From positions 6,696,001-6,760,000 of the forward strand of contig CM082584.2 of the NCBI GenBank assembly GCA_040954595.2: DNA of 64,000 nt, written 5' to 3'. The translations under genes and the position numbers were made by a program. Position 1 is the first letter of the stretch. The number at the start of each line of letters is the position of its first letter. The notes below the pieces were generated by a model. The model did no database searches, was not told the origin of the DNA, and saw only the letters and a list, made by a program, of their open reading frames with translations. This DNA comes from Balanoglossus misakiensis (taxonomy: Eukaryota; Hemichordata). Shown here one piece after another: positions 46,601 to 61,920 of the stretch.

Positions 46601-48918
46601 TTTTAGTACCGGGGTAAACGTCTCCCTTGTGCGTTCTGAACAAGGAAAAGAAGATCGCACGACTTTACTGATGAAAACACTGAGTGTTACTAGTATCACT
46701 TGTGTAACTGTTTTGTATTGTGGCCGCGTTAAAGGGAATGGGTCGTCGCGCCGCGTGGGTGTCCCCCTTGATGAGAATATGTCCTCCCATACCAGCGCAA
46801 AGCCCACTGCAGTCACCACAACATTCTAGGATTTGCAATTGCTGTCATGCCCAGTCTACGCTATACAGTTGGCTGCTTCGTTCATTCTAAGAATTATCTA
46901 ATTTTCAGGGATTTGTGGATGAATTGTAAATGTTTATAAACAAACCATCGCTGTGCGGCGACCCCTTCACTTTAAATCTTTGGCGCAAATCATGCACTAT
47001 GTATACATATCAAAGTACTGCAGAGGCTGCAGTGATGAAGACAATATGACACATGGCATTGAACCTCTGGGCTTTGGATATTATAGAAGTGTCGCCTTCA
47101 TTTAATTTAAAGCCGGGAGCGTAAACGTGCAACTGAAAGTAAGAATGATCAGTTTGACCAGCAGAAAGACACAATGTTTACACACATGACCAAGTTCAAA
47201 AACAGTACGATGAAAAGGTGATATATATCTGGCCAACTTTCGTTTCGTTTAGTCCAACGTGTACCAGCTCATGACACGCCAGCAATGTGAAACATGAACA
47301 GCGTCTTAAAGAATTTATAGTAGCAATTTGTTATCTGAAAAATTACCATCCCCAAAGAAATGTTATCAATATAGCGTTTTAAAACGACGCTATGTGTCCC
47401 TATCGGAAAATATCTCTTCGACAAAGATGATCGCGGTATTCTTTTGTTTGATCATCTCGAGCAGGGCAAAATGGCAGTGCACTTTTCAGATGGTATGGTT
47501 GTCTAATGGTTTATCAACTCGGAAGATATCTTATACACCCACGAGAGAGAAAAAAAACAATTTTCCATTCGATTCCAGGAAAATGACTATCGGAACACTT
47601 TGAACGTCTACTTAGCCGACAGGCGTGCAAGACTCTGAATGGCGGCAAAATTGCAGCTCGTATATCATCGCGCGTGTTATTTCATCTTGCTATGGGTGCC
47701 TGTGTATTGAAGTATGATAGCGCGTAGACTTGATGAGTTAATGCCGAGCACAATTCACCTATCGGAGCAAAGGCGCACACAACGTATAACCCGAGCACAA
47801 TGTGTACAATCAGGCGACTTCCACAAATATAGAGAAGTTGTTTTGCTTCCTGTATGTACTTCTTGTGAGGCGAAAGAGGTCTAATAGAGCTAGAGGGACC
47901 GTGGGTGTATGAACCGTTAATGAGCACCGTTTTCCCACAAAGATTTGGTTGTAAGCTTTAATGAAAAGCCTTCTTGAGAAGTAAGCAAAATTGGAGTTAC
48001 CTTTCACTTTCACGAGACTGTGATCTTTAGTTGGTTTCCTCGGGTTTGGTGCATTAAAATCTGTGTCTCTGTCTATATTATCTTGTGACAATCATGGTAC
48101 TATAAAAAAGAGAAAAAAAATATTGATAACCTCTGGTCCAACAACATCTTATCAATACACGCCAAGCCAAAACTGAACCAGTCAACTCAATTGGCTAGAA
48201 TTGATCCGCCAGACAAAGGTCAATGCCTTTACATTCTGGTGTTGAACTTGCTTAGTGAGTACCCGATAAGACAGTGACGAACATGACAAGCCTTTAAAAT
48301 AATAACACACGCCTTTTACAACTCTCGCGCATAGGCCCATGCCAGTAATTGTCCCTGCTCGCTCGAAGCATCTTCGACGGAGCTCGGCTACACATGTCAT
48401 GTAATCGCCGACGTCACGTGTACGTTAGATTATTGGGAGTGACATACATGTAAATCACTAATGCACTTTCATAACTATTACCGGTCATTCTTGATATGGA
48501 AACTTTAAACGCAAGAAAAATCACGATCTCTTCTTAGAAATCATTACAGCTGTCGTCAGAGAAACGATAAACATCTTGACGAAGTAAGTGAGTCATGTAT
48601 ATGTCAAGCAAGATGCATCTGAATATGGCGGGGATTGCGTGAAACAACCACAGAATTAGGCACACAATACCCAATCCCGTGAATACAATCGTCCCCGTGG
48701 GCCCAGAAATTCGGAAACGTTTCAGAAGATGAGGTGGCCCCGTGCCAACCCTCTTTGCGAGGCGGTTCGATGCCGGAGGTTGGGGCTTCGAGTCCTGCTA
48801 GGTACTTGTGCATCATTTGAGTCATTAGCCGGTCGCGAACTGCTTCTATCTCAAGACAGGTCACATGAAAGTTTCTCGTTCTTCCAAGCCTGCATGGCCG
48901 CGGCGCCTATAAGTTATA

Positions 48919-48928
48919 GCGCATGCGC
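48919..48928. promoter_or_regulatory. NRF1-type palindrome GCGCATGCGC
   Basis: A perfect 10-base NRF1 consensus in a short GC-rich patch. NRF1 sites mark metazoan promoters, so a transcription start may lie nearby, but no gene was recognised on either side. Confidence 0.3.
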
Positions 48929-51900
48929 GAACCTTATCGTTGTCTCGTAATCATTCATTATTCATGCAGTCGCCGACGTTGGAGTTCACGTTCATAGCTG
49001 CATGGTCATGATTCGAAGAATTCACATGTTTAAGTTTAAGATCAGTTAGTTCAGTAACGAAACGGAGAACCAACGGTCATGGAAACTAACATGTCGGACC
49101 GAAGCATGCGCGTTTCACTTGTTTAATCACGTTATGATGTGCACTCAAGTAATATAATTCGGTGTTATACCGTGTCAAGAGTGCCATAGCCGGTATAAAA
49201 TGCTTAAAAGAACATCATGAATGTAGTTAAAGGGAAATTAATGTTATTAATTAATTAAATAATTAATTAATTTAATTAAGTAAAAAAAAAGAAATATTTT
49301 GTTTTGAATTTTTTCCACTCTCGTTAATCACTGACACCGCTGTCAAGTTCAAGTCTTCAACAAATTGATGAAATTTACATTTCTGACAAATGCAATCAGT
49401 GTTCATTTCGGCTATATAAGCATTGTGTCGCCAATTCAAAAATGGTTTGTTAACCAATATGTATAGATTGAACCATGACTGTACATGTGAGTGGGTAAAG
49501 GCTGAAGCGCCTAGGGTATAAACTCTGCAATGGCTACGTGCGCGCTTGTGGGTTTTATTTATTAACATAGATCAATGTCTTCTCTGTACAAGAATATATG
49601 TCAGTTCAGACTTTCAAGTACCCATGAAGACATTGTATGGTTTTACTTCATTTTGGAATACAAAGAAGCCGGGGGTATTTCAAAAATTATCTGACTGATA
49701 TTTAGCGGGTCTCATCTTTTTCGTCCTCAAGAACTAACCACCGGTTGTCGGGATGCCGCGTTTTATTAAGAAAAACAGCAAAGCTAGGCGGGCCGGGTAC
49801 TTCATGTTTTGACTCAAGTGGCTCGGCGGCTTTTCAAAAGTCATGAACTCACTGAAGACAAGCTTTTCATTTCCGCAAAAATCTTCTTCTCGTGTGGCGT
49901 GAGCGTGATGTTTTGAAATAAGAAAACCATTAGAGAGTAAGAGGGTTTGTTTCACTGCAAGCAGCCATCCTAGCTAGAGACCTGCCTCAGACATGCTGGC
50001 ACGAGATGCCATCCCCAGAGTTCTCATACGGCGGACCGTCGCTGATACGGTACAACTTTGATATGCTTATCTTCAACAACGGGTCTTTAGGACCAATTTT
50101 TGATGCTGTTGATTACTTAAACAGCCACTATCTGTAACTTCTGACTAGTTTGTCAATATTTTGTGTGCGTATCAAAGACATTTTTGTTCCACTCCCTAAG
50201 GAGTCTCATCATGCCCGGTTTTCTGCTTGTAACAAGTCACGTGTATGTGTACAGACCATTGTAATTGTTTACAAATGCATTCAAGTCCGGACTTTAATAC
50301 AATTTTTCAAGTCAATAACAATGCCGATTGTGCACTCATAGGCTTTGTTCATAAGATTAACACTGCCTCTAAGCCCCGAACAAGAAAAAAAGTACATGTA
50401 TGGATGATACTCAGAATAAAAATACTGAAAAAAAACAACTCGCCAACAGTTACAAAAAAGGATCATTAATACAAGTCCCAACTTGAATTCGGTTTCAACA
50501 ATAACAATATTGGCTGTGTTAACCTATCCAGCTTAATGCTGTTTTTGCAGGAAACCGCCTGAGAAATAACAACTATTACAAAGAATGAAATTTACGAAAA
50601 AAATAACAAATTACAGCTAGTGGGGTGCATATTTCAAATTGCTACATTTGCCACCGAGGGAACCAATCATATCCGAGGTCGCGGTTGTGACAAGGGTAGA
50701 TTCTGGGAAAAAAAGTTGTTTACAGCAAAACGGGAGGCTATAAAAGGTTGACCATTCAAATCTGGCTGACGACATTTTGTTACCGCCAATTCTACTCGTG
50801 CGCAGAAGTCACCATTTCTACTAGTCTGTGCTGTGTGTGAGTTAGCATATGAGTACCTGCTGTTGGAACTGTCGACCCAAGCAGCCATTGGCCAAAACTG
50901 CCATTCCCCCATGATGACACGAACGCGCACCACTCCGCATGCGTGAGTCTGAACCGTTACGTCACAACCAGGTACACTACTGTTCGGCCGCAACTAAATA
51001 GTGAGTCCTCGCATTTCTGGTCTTATGGTGATCACCGTATCATCGACTAACAACACTTACTTCGTCACCATTCTGTCGACCGGAGACCGCGGACACTGTA
51101 TCTATACGCGGAATAAAGTAGCCAAAAGTTAGAGTGGATTTTACAAGGCTACGCCCACTCAGGTAAGAAAACATAACAAAGCCGCGAGTGTATTTGGAGG
51201 CATATTACACTGGTAACCTACGGCAACGTTCAATTTTTTAAAAAATGGCTTTATTTACGCCACGAAAATATATAAAAATGTTTTTCTCGAAAGAAATCAT
51301 AAAAAAGAACATCTGGGCATGTAAATCAAACGTTCGGGGTTTATTGATTGTTCCATGTGAGCGACTAAAACAAAAAATGTCGAGCTACGGAAAAATGAGA
51401 GTATCATAAAAGTAAAAAAAGTAGTGAGCCATTAAAAATCCGGATAGTCACAGTCAAAAGAAATGGAGAACGAACATCAGCAAAAATAGAAACTTGTCAA
51501 GGCGATATTCCTTTTTTCCGCGGTTAAGAATAGAAGGGAGGTTAGAACCTCAGGATACTCGTATGATTATTAGGTTACTTCAATATGTCACTAATTTGCG
51601 AAAAAGGGCAATGTGGGGCGCTGGCGTGTTTCAATGATCATGCTTAAGGCACTATATACGTACGGCGCGCAGTGCTATGTAATTGATCGGGATGTTATAG
51701 CCAACGCATGCATATTATCACACACCGGGTATACACTGTCTCCTTCAAACGATCGCTTTGCGGACGTTGAACCCAAACTCAAGACAGCTTAGGTTTGTGA
51801 AGACATTTCTTAAAGTAACGAGGCGTATGTTTGAAGCAAAGATTTGTCGGTCAAAAAACAGGCACATAAGTGTTTCCACCACCCTTGAAATCTATATGTT

Positions 51901-52474
51901 CCTGGAACGCCCATTCTATTGTGAGTTGTACACGCAACGATCCAGGGCCCCAGCTAAATATCAATTTAACAGTTAGAGGCAAAATGAAGCCTCAATTACA
52001 TGTTAAGATGTTCAACCCTTCATAAAAAGCGAAACATATATCGTTTGTTAAGCAGGAATTCGTTGTTTCAATATCATTCCTACAAATCGTTGTGGTACAC
52101 CTTTCTGCTATTGTTGCCACGTTTACCAGACACTGTCATGAATACATTCCACTAATTAAAAGGCGCGTGTGAAAAGAGATCCAATTTAATGATACACGAA
52201 CTGTATCTACGACGCTTTGGACTATCAATGCCCTTAGGGGGTCGGTATACGCAGAACTGCTCTCGTCTTCAGAGTATAACGACCTATCTTCTCACTATCA
52301 CGCTTACTTGGATGAAACTGAAAAATTATACACACAGCGAGATGTAAGTCCCCGTTGATTTTTACTAATCTATCAGCACGTTGCGCGTAAATGTATCTTT
52401 TGTTGACCCCTCTCTCCTTCATTCCTACGTGGGAACAAAAGACTTATTCAGTACAGTGTAATCTCTTTGCGTAC

Positions 52475-52610
52475 CTCTCTCTCTCCCTCCCCCTCTCTCT
52501 TTCCCTGTCCTCTCTCCCCCTCTCCCCCTCCCCCTCTCCCTCTCTCTCCCTCTCTCTCTCCCCCCTCTCTTCAATCTATTTCTATTTCTCTTTCTTTCTT
52601 TCTCCCTATC
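52475..52610 (+). repeat. Polypyrimidine CT/CCCT microsatellite
   Basis: Almost pure C and T for about 135 bases (CTCT, CCCT and TTTC units). The Ser/Leu/Pro-rich open frames here are by-products. Confidence 0.9.
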
Positions 52611-53612
52611 TATGACTTTTCCCTGTACAATACATCTTTAGAGCTAAAATGATACTTAAAAGAGGTAGTCTCTTAACAGATATATGTTTGTACTATTGGC
52701 ATCCATGGTTGACAATTAGAGTTACAAAGTCAGAGTTAGCGAACAAATTTGACGAAAGCTTTCAACAGATATTGTTCTCATCAAGGTCTCACTGTACTAA
52801 GAGAAATGCAGTTTCATTTCAATTAACCCCCATGGCCATGGCTTTGATCTTATGGATGTATGTCCCTGATTACTGTGCGCAAACGAGAGATAAACCCAAG
52901 GCAAAGCTTATCACATATACTGCATGCAACGAAAGTCAGCAGTTATTTCGATAAATGTTACGAAACCCGTGAAAATGTAATAATATTTCTATGTTGAAAC
53001 CGACCAGGAAATGGAACACATTCACGATAGCATATCCTGTAAACGCATGAACGATTTGACTTCTTAATTTTTTTTAATATGAAAAAAATAGAAGTAGATT
53101 CAGTGCGCCGCAAGCTTTTATCCCGTGTAACTACTATCAGTTTCGATTGCTCGGCTACCGTTTATGGTTCGTTTAACGCATTATGGTCACGGCGCGCAGG
53201 TTGCGGTTGAAGTACGTGTCAGCACCGTAGCTTTGTCGGTCTATCAAAGTGGAATGATTTTCTCGAAATGATCTCGTTCAGAAAATGCCTTTCGCTTGAT
53301 TTTTTTTTCGAAATGAACCAGTCTTGCTGATTTGAGGGTCAGCGCAGCAAAGCGTTTGCCACTGTTTCAGAAGGGCGTGTGCAGTCTACTTACCGCGAAA
53401 ATGTTTCGTCGACGCGCGCTAATTTCACGTAAATTAATTCTAAGCACGTCCGAAAATACATGTACAACCAATATGAAACCTTGTTTAAAGTAGCACATTG
53501 GGGTATCTGATATTTCAAATTTGCAAGTGTGGGGTAAATTTATGACTGACAGGTAGGCAGACGGACGGACGGACAGATAGACACGTATTGACTAACGAAC
53601 GGATGGATTGAA

Positions 53613-53654
53613 GGATGGATGGATGGATGGATGGATGGATGGATGGATGGATGA
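53613..53654 (+). repeat. GGAT tetranucleotide repeat
   Basis: About ten uninterrupted GGAT units. Confidence 0.9.
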
Positions 53655-56600
53655 ATAGTCGTGTATATGTAGATAGACTGTCTCGCAGGCTGCCATACAG
53701 CAAGCAACCTTACTTCAATTTTGTGTGCGTCGCAGAAAGTTCAAACGTCATTCATGACATTATCAAGAAGAGTACTAGTGTTCTTAATTGTGTAATACAA
53801 CGACATCAGCAAACGCCGCTGAAGTTAATCTTAGAATTTGATAAGTCACAACGTGTTGATTAATAATTTAAAATTCATCTGCCAGTCTCATCACAAGAGA
53901 CATCCATCTCCGCGCGCTGTCTCCTTCGAACTGAGCATGCGTAACTGCGCCGCACCTGCGTTGTTGCGTGTTTGCCTGCGGCAGTTTGATCTGTGCATTT
54001 ATTCCTGGGATTTCTGAGATACTGTTTAGTCTGGCTGGTTTTCAACTCTCAGGGACTTGTGACAAGGCACGGACAGGGAAAGGGAGAATCTCGCCCGCCG
54101 CCACATATCACATCGGTGAGTAACGTTCACATCAGCTTTGTTTGCGAATTTTTTTATGAGCTTGGGCAGAAACTACAGTAAGCTTGTTCGCTCTACCCAT
54201 ACGTGCTGTGACTCACCGCAATCCAACATTTCAACAGTTTCGCCGAATAGGACTGTCTTCCACACTGCACTTAGATGTTGTCACAAAATAGTAAACACTT
54301 GAGAAGAAAAACAATCTCTGAAGTTGTAGAAGACTAACATAATTCGCTCATTTAATTTAAACGACAAACTAGAAACAAAGAAAGCAGCAACGATCGGTTG
54401 ACTCACCGGGAAGAACCATTGCAACGACCCCTCCTCCACATCATCCATACGAAGTTCCATCTACTTTTACTTAGCCCATCTCATTTCACTCCAAATCGGC
54501 TTAAAACACTTAGCTTAAGCTTCAACAAATACTTTTCTTCTTTGTGACCTGTATTAGTGAACGAGAGTATAAAAATAGAAATGTATACGATCTAGTATAT
54601 GTAACTCACTGCTGGAGATTATGTTTTCGTCTTTCGTAAGGAAGTCGCCCTGTGTTCGTTCTTTTTTTGCCGCTGGCGCGAAAAAATACGTTACTCTCCG
54701 CGCGGGGAGAGGGGTCCACGAAATCGAGAAACAGTTTATGCCCGTGAGACGGGCGTGGAGACATCATTAATCGTATTCATATGTGTAACTAAGTCCCTTC
54801 GTATCGTGGCAGCAACCAATTTAATTACCAAACTCACGCAATTCTGGGAAACGGAATTGAGATATGAATCATGTCTGTTCCCAGCTTTTGCGGGTTGACG
54901 GCTCATTTGCGATCTGGTGGAGTGTAGACGAGAGAGTTTTCGTATGATTGTGGAAAACGACCCAAGAGGAAGGTGGGCACAGACATGTACGTGTATTTCT
55001 TCCATGCCGTAGATCACTTCTGGGAAAGGCAAATTACACGGCATCGTGACGCCATCATGACGATGATAACCTCGGGTTTTGTTTTGTATGATTTCTGGAA
55101 TGATAAGATCACGTCCCTACTAATGCAATGTCGTAAACCGCTCTCCTGTCCACAGCGCCCGTATTGCCAGTAAATTAGGAGAGAGAAACAGATAAATACG
55201 AGCATCATATCAGTTTTCATTTGGTAATTTGTCATTTTGGAACATTTCGTTAGAATATTTCGGACATTTGAATTTGAAAATGACCTAGCCGGCTGATGGT
55301 CATTTCATGACTACTCAAAAAATCCTCCGACTTCTAAGGGAAAATAATACAGCGTATCGATGGCTGTTTTAATTATACGGTTCGCTGGTTTTATTTTCGT
55401 ATTTTCCTATCCAAATACGAAAGCCCACGAGCTGCCATGTTCATATATTCTAGGGATAAAATACTTCTACTTCTACTTCACCTTATGCCCAGCCGACGGG
55501 CGAAACCGTCTCTAGGCCTAATATGCATAATGCGCATATTAGGTTAGTATTGTGTACTCTGACGGGAGGCTGAATAAACGAGTGCGGCACCCGTTTATTT
55601 TTTATTCGACTCACATTTAAGCACACAGACATAGACAGAGATATGTCTGTGTATACTCATCATAAGGCTAAATATAATGAACCGATCTAAGTTTGAAAAG
55701 AAAAATCATGAAAATAACGCAAACAGTGGCAGGCAGTCCATGGGGTTTTCATGTGACAACATATGTCGGAATATTAAAAATCATTCAACCTGAAATTTCG
55801 CTTACAGAACTCAAAGAACGGCAACAATGAGAATATTATAGTAGTGAAGTCGTTCTAAATTATTCAAATTGATACTGTATCAATGCCCTTTGATTTGCTG
55901 AATGAACTGGGTGAATTAGCATACGTACTGTTAGTAACGGATCACACTATAAGTGCACACATAAAACTATATAGCAGAAATCATATAAATGCCCATAACT
56001 TCAGTCCTCTTTTTAAAAGATCAATACTTCTGTTCATAAAATAACTGCACTATATAATTATGAATAAACGAGAAACTATGTCTCTGTAGCCTAATTCTGT
56101 AAGCCCTCCGCTAACCCAAACTTTAATTACGATAAGCTGTCTGAGCACATACTCTGTGTGTGAAAGTATGGTTCTGCCAGACATATTGCGTTGAAAGAAA
56201 CGTATTTCAGACGTCAATTTTCGTTGTCTCTTGCTGGGCTGTAGACAGGGGCAACGAAGGGACTAGAATGTTAGATTGATGTTTGAAACTGTTCCGCGGA
56301 ACCAATGCCCCGCTATCACATAGAAGGAGCGCAGTGAACCGGCGCTATACAGAGGCGACAGCAAACGGCTCAAAAGCTTACAGCGTTCTCGAAAAAAGTG
56401 TGAATTTGATTTGTTGTTCGCGTGGATAAGATTTACTTCAAGTCGATCGGAAGTTCAGAATGAAAACTCAATATTAGCCAACAAATTTGCTCTGAAGTTC
56501 GTAAAAGAAACCGTTTGTTAGTCTTCGTCGCGATGATTAATATCGCTCTCTCGCGCAAAATTGATTTCGCAGTATTATCGAGACTTGCAATTTCTTCATT

Positions 56601-59600
56601 TAATTTATTACACACGCGAGACTGCGGGTCGTAAAAACGAGACGGTTATTTACAACCCTTAGAAAACGAGCATGTAGGCCTATAGCGTCGTTAGCGAAAG
56701 AGAATTGAGAACATCGCCCTAGCAGTGACCGATCGACGTGAAAAGTCACAGTTCGTCACGTTGTTGTAATAATCCCGCGATCAATCTGGCGAACGCTATC
56801 GTAAGGTGCGATAAGGCTTTAGTCTCGCGTTAAGGTTTTATGACATAATAACCGACCTGAAAGATGTTAGGGCTCAAAAATTTACGGTTTCTGGCAATTT
56901 CATCGTCCAACGCTCATCGGCCCGTGAATTTATGCCGATTGGGATAATAAAATGACAGAGTATGAATAAAAGCCGTACGGTGGAGAAATCGTTATCTTTT
57001 TTATAGTGAAACCCTCTCATGACGAAAAATATAGAATTCACAAAATTTTTATTAGGAGAGCCAATAACACAATGCGGTGGCTGTAATATTGAAAACCGAT
57101 TAATTTAATTTATTTTAATTGATAAACGTAAATATCGTAGTCTTGTGTGTTGTAAAACAAAACATGAATAAAATATAAGTGATTTGCATAAGGAATCGCA
57201 CCGTTGATCCGGCCCCAGGCAAATAAGTGATATGAACAGCCAATTGTAGTGTAGACGCCGACAGTGATGATTAAGGATCAGGGTCGTCACGCGCGTATAA
57301 TGAACGATCAATGATGACGTTGTCTAGCCAGAACAGTCGTAAATGAACATTTCTGCGCGCCGCGGTGGGAATTTCGCTTGATTGAAATTCTGTCTTTGTT
57401 TTGCCTTTTTCTGATTTCTATTGTTTCTTTTGTACGATTAGGGTTATAATACTGGCATATATGCTCCCGGGAATATATTTTTATACATATAGAGGATGGT
57501 GCAGCGTATAGAAAGGGGAAACGGAAGAAAAATGAAAATGTCCCACTCCATCATTGAAAATTGACTCATATGATTAATAGTTATAATGGACAGCCATTGG
57601 GCAAATACAATGTTTGTCTGGTTCATGTGATCCATGGATATGACCTACATATTTATTAATGGAAACTAGTTAATGGGAACTATGGAAATACATAAACAGA
57701 TCACTGCGATCATGTTGATACATGTACTAATTACCATTTATTGCCAACGTATTTATGAAATTTGATCAAGAAAAGGTCGCTTGGTTTTGATATACATGTA
57801 TGGCAATATTTCGTTAATTTTGAAAATGAGATTATAATAACTGATCACCAAATCTTCAGCAGAATTGTCAAGACATTTGCGATTCATTGAAACGTGTCGA
57901 GCCCAACAAGCTACGCGGCAAAGCTATACAGAGACGCACATGTAGGTCGTATTCTAATTTGTACTTCTCCCCCCAAACCAAACTCGTCCACATCAGCTGC
58001 AAACCTCTTAAACCACCCACGTTGAACAGTCTACCCGGAAAACATGCATTGACTCAGACCTTGCAAAATGTAAAAGACGACGATTTTCCGCGACTCATTT
58101 ACAAAAGAGTGACGATTCCTTACGGAGTTTTTTGTTAAAAACGCCAATATAGGCAAGGCGATTTTTTTCACGAACACAGCACAATTGTTTTTTGTCGTTC
58201 GCTTGAGCACGGACGCTACCTGTCGACCATCGCGCTTGTTTTCAGATCAACATGAATTGGGTCGATTTTTCATTTGCGCCTTCGGTAGTAGATGCAAACA
58301 GACTTGACTTCATTTTTCAACATAGAATAGCAACTGTCGTTAAAATATACAACGGTGACCGACAAACAGAATAGTGGTAGTAAGCACAGCAGAAAATACT
58401 GAACACGTGCTCAGTTCTATGTGCGAAAAGGGCTGATTTCTCGCCGGAACCGAATTGGTTGTCCTGCTCAAGCAGGCGCGAAGTTTTGCGTGGGCACACA
58501 CATCAGTTCTTTTCACGGTGTCAAATCACGTGATCGTTCCATCAAACGATCTCGGGATGGTGTTTTTATATTAGATCGCAGCCATTTCTCCTGGCGCGGG
58601 CTTCTTCGAGGCGGCCGGTAAGTGGAAACGATTAAGAACGCAAATATCTGACGGGATTTCAGTGGGACTTGTAAAATTGTGAGTTAGTTTTGAGTAGAAC
58701 TTGGTAAACAGTCTTTTCTGTGTTGAAATGTTACAGTATCGGACTTTTTTATCAACCCGTTCAAGCATCAATTTGCATAAATTTAAATATACGGGACGGG
58801 ACTTATTTGTGAGAATCATGTTATCTTATGTTATATTATGTCAACCACGAGATTTACTCCAGAAATGAATCATCTGAATTCTGTAAAATCGTGCTACTTA
58901 ATACTCAGTGATACACCCAGTTACAACATTTTAGGCAATATGCCAGTGGGCGGCCATTTTGTTTATGCAAATTAAGAAATCGTTGTTTTGGGACTGGTAA
59001 ATATGATATTTGTAATTAGCGCACAATTCTTAGAAAAAAAGTGTTTACGAATTTTTGCTCTAAAATAACCACCGGGCGAGTTTCCTGAATATATCGTGAC
59101 CAGTCTATACCAACAATATCGTATTCAGAAAGAACAATTTTTCCCAATAGACTACTGCGCCGGTGTTTGTTTACAACCCATTAAAGTATATCGAGTTTCC
59201 GTGAGAGATTCGGGCAGCTTACAATGCATTTACAGAGAACAGGAACAGAAAAAAACACTTTCTTTCTGTCCAAATTGTATAAGTCTTTAGTCGTGCCGTG
59301 TGCGCGCTGAATTTTTATCGCACAATACTTTTGGCAGCTTCAGATAGTTTCTAGGAAATCTCAAGACGTTTTGACAAAAGCGCCATATCTTTTGCAAAAC
59401 GCACCACCTTTGAAAACCTACATGTATACTCTACAAAGTGCATCATTTGAAATCACTTGTACTTTATCGAGAATCAGTAGTTGGCACCCATCATCTCTCC
59501 ACTAAAACGTGTCGATTGGCGTGTGGACATTATTTCCGCTGGCTCCTCAATATCAAGCTTAAAGGATTCAGCTTTGACTTCGCCAGATTTTGTAGTCTGA

Positions 59601-61005
59601 ATCCAATCATCTATTACGCGTGGACTGCAAATGTGCTACAAAGCTGTTCTATTCTTCCTATTTCAGTCACACAAAGGATTTCCTCTTAATATGGCTGCCT
59701 ATCTTGAATGTCAATGTTCCCCCCCTCCCACCACAAACTGCGGGACTGATCAACTCGAGAGTTCGAGATTCCTCAGTATTACATTTTCAACACAGCCCTT
59801 TTGCAGTAATCAGCGTTGTTATTGTTGAAAATTGAATTCAAGTCCGGACTTCAAATTGAATGTGTATGCGAACAACATCAATGGCCGTCAGGCTTTCTGG
59901 AGAAGGTAATGACTGAATATTTAATAACGCTAAAGGAGGACTGGATAAGTAGGCCTTTTCCGACTCTCATTAACTGTTATTACACGCCCCCGTGAGTGCC
60001 AGAGAGAGTCTGTTGTAGTTCGTAACAATGGCGCATATTTTTCGTAGTGCAGTGCGTATACACGTAGTTCAGGTGGAACATACAGATTAATTTTCGCATA
60101 AATTCTGAACCATTTCTGTATAGGTTGCTCGAAGGCACACCTGTCAGCAATGTTCTCGCGAATATTACACAGATAACGACGACGGGCCCCAGGCATGCGC
60201 AGAAGGGGTACAACTATGGTTCGAGTCGCTGAAAGGAGTTTGGAGTACATGTAATTCTAAAGAAAACATCAATATCGAATACGTGTTGCTTGTACTCAGG
60301 CGAGTGAAGCAACCCGTATGTGCACTGTTGCGTTTGCGTCAGTGGACACCGCGTTAGATTATTGACAACCGAACATAATTGGGAAAAATACCAATAAATG
60401 CAACCACAAAGCGCATGTTTAATACCTGGGTAGTATATGCATACCAACGAATATTGCACTTTGTATACGCGTCTGATTTATAGGACAATGCGCCGTTACA
60501 TGCCCTGAAGGTCCCTTACACACACACATCACTTACGTTAATTTGTTCAACGCAGTGGGGAACAATTTATATGCAGAGAGTTTCAACAAAAGGTAGTTTA
60601 CAACTCTATATAATTCTCCAGATGCACAAGCTTACATTCACACATTAGCTCGACACCTCGAGAACGGCAAAGTATACGAGAGCACGTTTTGCAGTACAAG
60701 TATATCACAATCCGTTTTAGTATTTGATAACCATCAGTCGTTCGTTATTAATTTGTGTCTTTTTGAGGAGTGTTCCTGACGTTTCACGCAGAAGCTATTG
60801 CAATCGACCGAAATCCACAGTCTTTGAATGAGTTCTGAGAAGGACATAAAAAACGTGCCATCATACAGTATTACCTGGAAAATAGCCTAATTTCGAGGAG
60901 ATGTTTGAAGCAGCCGGCCTTGTCACCATTCAATGCAGTCAGTGGGAATAAGAGTTCGCACACGAGTATTATTCATGCTTTTGTACAGCGCTTTCTGTTG
61001 GTTAA

Positions 61006-61170
61006 GGTAGTCTGCATCTTAAAAATAATTTTTCTCATATGTTGCTCAAGTTTAAGATTGTTTGCTTTTAAAATTGGGAATAAAAAATGGGGGTCATCAC
61101 AATTTTTTTTAACGAGAGAGCAAAATTGTCTGAAATTTGCCGGGAATTGAAAATAGCCGCCAATCTCCAT
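61006..61170 (+). repeat. Interspersed repeat family 1, copy C (truncated)
   Basis: Matches the front part of copy A: TAAGGTAG.ATGC, GGGAATAAAAA.T, GGGGTCA, AGAGCAAAATTG and GCCGCCAATCTC. The second half of the family is missing. Confidence 0.5.
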
Positions 61171-61920
61171 TTTTGACAAAACATTGGCAATGGCGGCGAC
61201 GGCAAGTCACATAACGACACTGCGCGAGACTGAACACAGAGGGCGCGCTTCAGGGGTGTTCTTTGTCAAAAAACTGAACAGTTTCCCGCGAATATGAACA
61301 CAGTCACATATTTTATCGGAGCGCTAAATCCTAGCAAGAAGAACGTCATTATGCGTTTGATTACAGCGCCATCAGCAAACACTGATGGGGGAAATTGAGA
61401 GAGGTTTATCGAGTCGTGTCTTCCACGAACTTATAACGAGGAACCGGATGTGAAGGTGATTCCATTCTAGACACGTCACCCCGCCGTAATCTGCGGAACG
61501 AAATAATGACGCTGGCGGAAGCGATTACCACCGGGAGGGGAAACGACACATCAACCAAAGACACCATCTCCTAATGGAATCTGACGGAACGCTTTTGAGT
61601 GTTTTAGTCACCGCGGCCATCAGGTGCACAATGAGACATTCTCCCGGCACTCGATCACGTTTCCCGCGCTCTTCCGATGATTTCTGAAGTAAGCGCGATT
61701 TGTAGTAGGTTTTTCCCCCCAGTGAACATAAGTAGAACTTGAAATGTAAGTGGTGCGATTTCTAAGAGAAACATTGCATTGCAAGGACATCCGAGTGTTT
61801 TATCGCCGCTCGAAAACGACCCGGGCGCGGTATACTTGAAGTTCACCTAATGCAAATTTAACATCTGTTGCCAAGAAAAATTGAAATATAGCCAATCAAG
61901 GATTTTCAGTTGGTGGAACA

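Larger units (their letters stand above)
42985..52474. other. Spacer with no recognised gene
   Basis: Beyond the local duplication at 43333-43613 and an NRF1-like site at 48919-48928, I see nothing supportable. Around 49235-49285 there is a very AT-rich ATTAATTA stretch. A palindromic AAGTCCGGACTT at about 50284-50295 recurs near 59840. Confidence 0.35.
52611..61919. other. Spacer with no recognised gene
   Basis: Contents are the GGAT repeat (53613-53654), the palindromic AAGTCCGGACTT near 59840, repeat family 1 copy C (61006-61170), and the 36-base match to 19637-19673 at 61880-61916. A GTGAGT donor follows a GC-rich open stretch at about 54115, which could be a non-coding first exon, but nothing downstream supports it. 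Confidence 0.35.

Noticed and set aside
48721-48810. Stretch with GGTTCGAT and CTTCGAGTCC resembling tRNA T-arms
   Set aside because: No matching acceptor stem, D-arm or anticodon arm could be folded around either motif.
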